This document shows, in pieces, positions 15,598-19,435 of a stretch of 19,435 nucleotides of DNA. This DNA comes from Xanthobacteraceae bacterium. Its GTDB lineage: Bacteria; Pseudomonadota; Alphaproteobacteria; Rhizobiales; Xanthobacteraceae. The notes below the pieces were generated by a model that searched no databases, had not been told where the DNA came from, and saw only the letters and a list, made by a program, of their open reading frames with translations. Position 1 is the first letter of the stretch. Every line of letters starts with the position of its first letter. The stretch is taken from contig JASHRR010001225.1 of assembly GCA_030037185.1 (NCBI GenBank), positions 1-19,435 on the forward strand, written 5' to 3'. The position numbers and the translations under genes were made by a program.

Positions 15598-16625
15598 ATG
15601 CCCATGTATTGCAAGACTGTCATGGCCTTTGCCGCTTGGGTACTTTTGGCACCCGCCGCGCCGCCGATGGCGCAACCCATCACGGTCGGCGTCACCGGCA
15701 CGATGAGTGACGCGCCAATCTATATTGCGGCTAAGAAGGGGTACTTTGGCGATGAAGGTCTCGACGTCAACGTCGCGACCTTTCGCTCGGCGGCCGATAT
15801 GGTGGCGCCGCTCGGCACCGGCCAGATCGAGGCCGGAGCGGGTTCCGCGTCCGCCGCCCTCTATAACGCCGTCGCACGCGGCATTCGCATCAAATCGTCG
15901 CTGACAAGGCTTCCTCTCCGCCGGGCTACGGGGCAACCAAGATCCTGGTCCGCAAAGATCACGTCGACCGCGGCCGCTATCGCACCCCGGGCGACCTTAA
16001 GGGCATGCGGGTTGCCATGAATGCACCCGGCGTGAGCAATACGGTCACGCTCAATGCACTTCTCAGGTCCGTCGGCCTCAACTATGCAGACGTCGAGACG
16101 GTAAATATGCCGCTGCCCTACCACGTTACAGCGCTGCATAACAAAGCCGTCGATGCCGCGGCATCGGTCGAACCGGCGGCGGCCATCGCGGTGCGCAACG
16201 GCGATGCTGTGGTGGTCATGTCGGACGATGAAATTCTGCCCGACCACCAGATTGCGGTGCTCATCTATGCTGAAGATTTTGCTCAACGTCGCACGGAGGA
16301 TGGCAACCGCTTCATGCGCGCCTATCTGCGCGCCATCCGTTTCTACAACGGCGCGCTGCACAATGGCAGCCTCGACGGGCCCAACGCTGAAGAACTGATT
16401 GCCATTTTGTCGAGCACCACGCCGATCAAGGATCGCGACATCTACAAGGCAGTGACGCCGACCGGCATAAACCCCGACGGCAGAGTAAACGCTGCGAGCC
16501 TGGCGTCCGATCTTGCATTCTATGCCAGCCAAGGCCTGATCGTCGGCAAGGTTGAGCTCGCTGGCTTGATCGACGTAAGCTTTATCGAATCGGCGCTGAA
16601 GGCACTCGGACCGTACCGACCCTAG
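15598..16625 (+). pseudogene. NitT/TauT-type ABC substrate-binding protein, broken by one frameshift
   Basis: Two frames join to one periplasmic binding protein of the NitT/TauT/SsuA class (nitrate, sulfonate, taurine, thiamine-precursor-like ligands). The first half has a signal peptide (MAFAAWVLLAPAAPPMAQ) and the family opening ITVGVTGTMSDAPIYIAAKK with GYFGDEGLDV. The second half, from 15897, reads VADKASSPPGYGATKILVRK, then DLKGMRVAMNAPGVSN, and runs to the stop. The break is at AAA 15892-15894, where a single missing base (ATCAAA-TC for ATCAAAATC) would restore GIRIKIVADKASS. All else is intact, so this is either a very recent mutation or a sequence error in an A-run. The start is ATG 15598 (or 15604), both with a weak ribosome site. 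LLM gene follows 9 bases later; no ABC permease or ATPase is present. Confidence 0.85.
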
Positions 16626-16634
16626 AGGGCAACA

Positions 16635-17795
16635 ATGGTGAGTTCGGTACCGAGCTGCAGTGCATCGTTATCAGATCGCTTGCGCATGCATGGCGACAAC
16701 CGCCTGCAAATCGGACTGTTCGGCGTCAATTGCTCGTCCGGCCGCTCGGCCACCCTGGTACCTGAACGGTGGTCCGGGAGCTGGCCCGACTGCCTACGGC
16801 TAGCCCGGATGGCGGACGACTGCGGCATCGACTTCATGCTGCCGATTGCGCGCTGGAAGGGTTATGGCGGTGCCACGGATTTTCACGGGACAACCCTTGA
16901 GACCATAACTTGGGCGTCGGGTCTCCTCGCATCCACCGCGCGCATCACCGTATTCGGCACCGTGCACGCTCCGCTGTTCAATCCGGTTATCGCGGCCAAG
17001 GAGCTCGTGACCGCCGACCACATCGGGGCAGGACGCCTCGGCCTCAACCTGGTGGTTGGCTGGAATGAGGGCGAATTTGAGATGTTCGGCGTCGACCAGC
17101 GCGACCATGAGGCGCGCTACACGTTCGCGCAGGAATGGCTCGACGTGGTGAAGCGCGCCTGGTCGGACGAGGGCACTTTCGATTTCGATGGCAGTTTCCT
17201 GTCGCTGAAGGGTGTGCGCGCCTATCCGAAACCTTATGGCGGAACCCGGCCGATCCTGATGAACGCCGGGTCATCGCCAACCGGCCGAGCATTCGCCCTA
17301 CGTAACTGCGACGCATTCTTCACCGCGACCGCCAGCTCGCGAACCTCGCTTGATGGCAACGCCACCAAGGTCCAGGAGATCAAGGAGGAAGCGCACCGCT
17401 ACGGGCGTGAGATCGCGATCTACACCGTCGGCCAGGTGATCTGTCGGCCAACCCGGCGGCAAGCGGAGGATTATTACCGCCATGCCATCATCGACAATGC
17501 CGATTGGGATGCCGTGGAAGCGATGATGACGCTGCGCAACATCACGCCGCAAAACTATTCGCCGGAGGACTATGCTGCGCGGCGAAGATACTTCGCCGGC
17601 AACGCGATCGGTGGTTATCCGTTCGTCGGCACGCCCGACCGTGTCGCTGAGGAGTTAGCGACGCTGAGCGAAGCCGGCATGCGCGGGATTGCCGTTTCGT
17701 TCGTCAATTTTCTTGATGAGGTCCCGTATTTCGCCGCGGAGGTGCTGCCGCGCCTCGCACGACGCGGCGTCCGCACACGCTGTGGCGCGGCGTGA
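16635..17795 (+). CDS. LLM-class (luciferase-like) flavin-dependent monooxygenase
   Basis: The 386-residue cytoplasmic protein is a bacterial-luciferase-like FMNH2-dependent monooxygenase, the group that includes alkanesulfonate, dimethylsulfone, nitrilotriacetate and pyrimidine (RutA) monooxygenases. Hallmarks are IDFMLPIARWKGYGG in the substrate region, ITVFGTVHAPLFNPVIAAKE, LVTADHIGAGRLGLNLVVGW followed by NEGEFEMFG, then RPILMNAGSSPTGRAFA (flavin phosphate region) and near the end GYPFVGTPDRVAEELATL. Such enzymes need a separate flavin reductase, none of which is in the window. GAGGG precedes the ATG, and only 9 bases separate it from the binding-protein stop, so the two are co-transcribed. 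Pairing with a NitT/TauT-type receptor suggests monooxygenation of an imported S- or N-containing small compound (inference). Confidence 0.9.
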   Translation: MVSSVPSCSASLSDRLRMHGDNRLQIGLFGVNCSSGRSATLVPERWSGSWPDCLRLARMADDCGIDFMLPIARWKGYGGATDFHGTTLETITWASGLLASTARITVFGTVHAPLFNPVIAAKELVTADHIGAGRLGLNLVVGWNEGEFEMFGVDQRDHEARYTFAQEWLDVVKRAWSDEGTFDFDGSFLSLKGVRAYPKPYGGTRPILMNAGSSPTGRAFALRNCDAFFTATASSRTSLDGNATKVQEIKEEAHRYGREIAIYTVGQVICRPTRRQAEDYYRHAIIDNADWDAVEAMMTLRNITPQNYSPEDYAARRRYFAGNAIGGYPFVGTPDRVAEELATLSEAGMRGIAVSFVNFLDEVPYFAAEVLPRLARRGVRTRCGAA

Positions 17796-18613
17796 TGTGA
17801 TATGTTGTCAATGCCGCACAGAGACAATGCATCGAGACGTTTCAGTTCTCGTACCCATTCCATCGCTATTGAATCGAGGGTTTGCGTATTCTCTGCCTCG
17901 CGCTCTTCTCTAATTATGCCAGCTTGCAGAAATGTCGATAAAATAGGGCTTCTGCCCCGACATCGGTCCCGCTGTTGGGTCGAAGACTTCATAGGTCACG
18001 ACCGGCCGGGTCTATGGCACCGTGCCTTTGTGCCGCTCAAGCGGTCGCTTCTGTGCGGCCTCCGTCTCCAGTTTCCCACGATCTGGTCGCTCATGATCCC
18101 GATCTGGAGGCGCAGGAGCAAAGGGCCCTGGTCGAACTGGCCGCGCCGAGGTCCGCGCTGAGGCCGATCCGAGGCGCAGGCCATGCATGTCGACTCCAGC
18201 ACCGTAAGTCCCATTCAGGCCGCCGCGAGGGTCGGCATGTGCTGACCTCATAGACTTCGGGGGGCTTGATCTCGCCCCGCGGGAGGGCCCGATGAACCCG
18301 CTCCCGGCAGCAGAGTTGGAGGCGAAGCTGGTACCTCGTCGCAGTGATTTTGACCGGTTGAGCGCGCCATCAGCGGAGTGAGCAAATGCTTGGATCAATG
18401 AGCATATGCCGGGGCGGCAGTGACTGACGATGATACTCTATCAGCGCGACAAGATCCGCCCACAGCACGCCACGCTGTTTTTGACATTTCTTGACATCAA
18501 TTCCCGCCTAATGCTTATGGCAGCGAGCAAGCAAGGCGGAGCCGGTGGGACGCTTTCTTGCCCATCTTCGGTGAGCTCCGAATCGAGCTGGCCGGCAGCT
18601 AGGGGAGAGATAC
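17796..18613. other. Long gene-poor stretch (about 800 bases)
   Basis: No gene can be supported. Overlapping open frames on both strands at 17970-18400 lack motifs. On the + strand around 18260-18423, DFGGLDLAPREGPMNPLPAA, continuing ELEAKLV, then a TGA, then ANAWINEHMPGRQ reads as a possible decayed gene end, but I cannot name it. TTGACAT occurs twice (18481 and 18491), about 120 bases before the small secreted gene, and is a reasonable -35 candidate, though the -10 match (CCTAAT or CTTATG) is poor. Confidence 0.4.
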
Positions 18614-18889
18614 ATGAATTGCAAAGTCGCGTTTGCCATCTCTATTGCAGTCGGCAGCTTGCTGGCGGTCGGCAGCGGCGCAAATGCCGGGATCGCGGCA
18701 GCCGGCGTCCGTGCGGCGGTCGATAGCCTCACCGTGGTCGAGCCTGTGCAATACCGCTTCGGCGGTCACCGCCATTGCTGGTACCCGGAAGGCTGGCATG
18801 GTCCCGGTTGGTACTGGTGCGGGTATGGCCACCGTCGCGGCCTCGGTTGGGGTGGCGGAGAAGGATGGCACGGCTGGCGGCATCGCTAA
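18614..18889 (+). CDS. Small secreted Gly/His/Trp-rich protein
   Basis: The 91-residue product has a clear signal peptide (VAFAISIAVGSLLAVGSG, cleavage near GANAG) and a short linker with SLTVVEPVQYRFGG. Its C-terminal ~40 residues are built from Gly, His, Trp, Tyr and Arg, with seven Trp, six His and two Cys (CWYPEGWHGPGWYWCGYGHR). Similar tiny exported proteins are common and uncharacterised in Bradyrhizobium relatives. The His/Cys content allows metal binding and the aromatic repeats suggest cell-wall or surface association; both are inference. GGGGAGAG lies just before the ATG and a terminator follows, so it is a monocistronic, probably expressed gene. Confidence 0.8.
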   Translation: MNCKVAFAISIAVGSLLAVGSGANAGIAAAGVRAAVDSLTVVEPVQYRFGGHRHCWYPEGWHGPGWYWCGYGHRRGLGWGGGEGWHGWRHR

Positions 18890-18908
18890 GGTTAGCGCGG
18901 CAATCAAA

Positions 18909-18940
18909 GGGCGGCCTGCGGGTCGCCCCGCTTGTTTTGA
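18909..18940 (+). terminator. Probable intrinsic terminator of the small secreted gene
   Basis: GGGCGGCC-TGCG-GGTCGCCC forms an 8-bp stem with one G:T pair, 20 bases after the stop codon, followed by CCGCTTGTTTTG. The T-tract is interrupted, so strength is uncertain, but position and GC-rich stem fit. Confidence 0.6.
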
Positions 18941-19168
18941 GGGTTATTGCCAGATCGAAGCAACCGCTGGCCGCCGACCGCCGCCGATAGGGCCCACACC
19001 GCCATATATTAGCTCGCTATACATAAAGCTTCGCACCTTTTCGGCCGGATGCTCCACATGATGCGGCCATTTACGCTTGAGGCCGCCGGGTGATTTTCGC
19101 GGCGGGTCGTCGCCTCAGCTCAGCTCCTCATCCCGAGCCATACTTCCAAGCTAACTAATACTACTGTA

Positions 19169-19435
19169 TCATAAATTCCATCTCTGGCTGCTGCGAATGC
19201 GGCGCACGCAGTGCGGGCATCTGTGAAGTCTGTTTGCGATCGCGGCGGCCAGTTCGCGACGGATCGTGGCAATCGAGTTGGGGACGTGACGCTGCGGCCG
19301 GATCGGGGGCGCCTCGGGGTCGATAACCGTCGGGTAGGGGAGATTTTTTGATTGGAGTGGCGGAACATGGTCCTGAGGGGGGAATCGTCTCCCGTTCGGA
19401 GATCAGGAAACCGTAGGCTGCGATGCACAGCGTTC
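19169..19435 (-). pseudogene. IS701-like transposase, C-terminal part, cut by the window edge
   Basis: Reading leftward from the window edge, one frame gives TLCIAAYGFLISERETIPPS, which resembles the end of the catalytic domain of IS701-type DDE transposases, where the catalytic Glu lies just upstream. The usual tail then continues in another frame as PPIRPQRHVPNSIATIRREL, followed by RLHRCPHCVRRIR and a stop at 19169-19171. The frame changes somewhere near an A6 run (T6 on + at 19344-19349), so the copy looks frameshifted. Without shifting, the first frame ends at 19161 with a low-complexity tail. The rest of the element, including any left inverted repeat, is outside the window; no right terminal repeat could be confirmed. 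Assignment is by remembered family pattern, so moderately sure. Confidence 0.6.

Noticed and set aside
18254..18423. Possible selenocysteine-type read-through of TGA in a plus-strand frame (APSAE-stop-ANAWINEHMPGRQ)
   Set aside because: No SECIS-like element or selenoprotein family; a decayed gene end or chance open frame is simpler.

Overview
The window looks like a chromosomal accessory stretch from a high-GC alphaproteobacterium, most likely a Bradyrhizobium/Rhodopseudomonas-type Hyphomicrobiales. This rests on family resemblance and GC-rich codon use, not on any phylogenetic marker. Pointers are a DUF1269 protein, a GlsB/YeaQ-type protein, a LuxR-type relic of a kind I associate with Bradyrhizobium, an Arm-domain integrase relic, and a Bug/TctC binding protein near a UbiD decarboxylase. 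There are no rRNA or tRNA genes and no CRISPR array.

Left part (1-5.5 kb): an intact UbiD-family decarboxylase (+) is followed 3 bp later by a 64-bp scrap of the 3' end of a convergent tctC-type gene. An intact tctC-type gene (-) with its own terminator lies 2.7 kb away. Between the two copies is a graveyard: a frameshifted tyrosine integrase, a shattered S9-peptidase propeller, a possible cytochrome c tail and a broken LuxR-type regulator.

Middle part (5.5-13 kb): long gene-poor stretches with palindromes alternate with a secreted metallo-beta-lactamase-fold hydrolase, two small unknown membrane proteins, a DUF1269 membrane protein, a GntP-family permease and a GlsB/YeaQ-like stress membrane protein.

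Right part (13-19.4 kb): a PQQ-dependent alcohol dehydrogenase (-) carries the Asp-x-Asp signature of lanthanide enzymes. It is divergent from a + strand run of a Tat-exported VOC-fold protein, a NitT/TauT-type binding protein broken by one frameshift, and an LLM flavin monooxygenase 9 bp behind it. After an 800-bp gene-poor stretch come a small secreted Gly/His/Trp-rich protein with a terminator and, at the right edge, the 3' end of an IS701-like transposase.

The intact enzymes together suggest uptake and oxidation or decarboxylation of small organic compounds: Bug and NitT/TauT binding proteins and GntP for uptake, and PQQ-ADH, LLM and UbiD for catabolism. The substrate cannot be read from sequence. 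The most notable points are the duplicated tctC end flanking a decayed island and the unusual metal site of the PQQ-ADH beside an uncharacterised VOC/SBP/LLM cluster.
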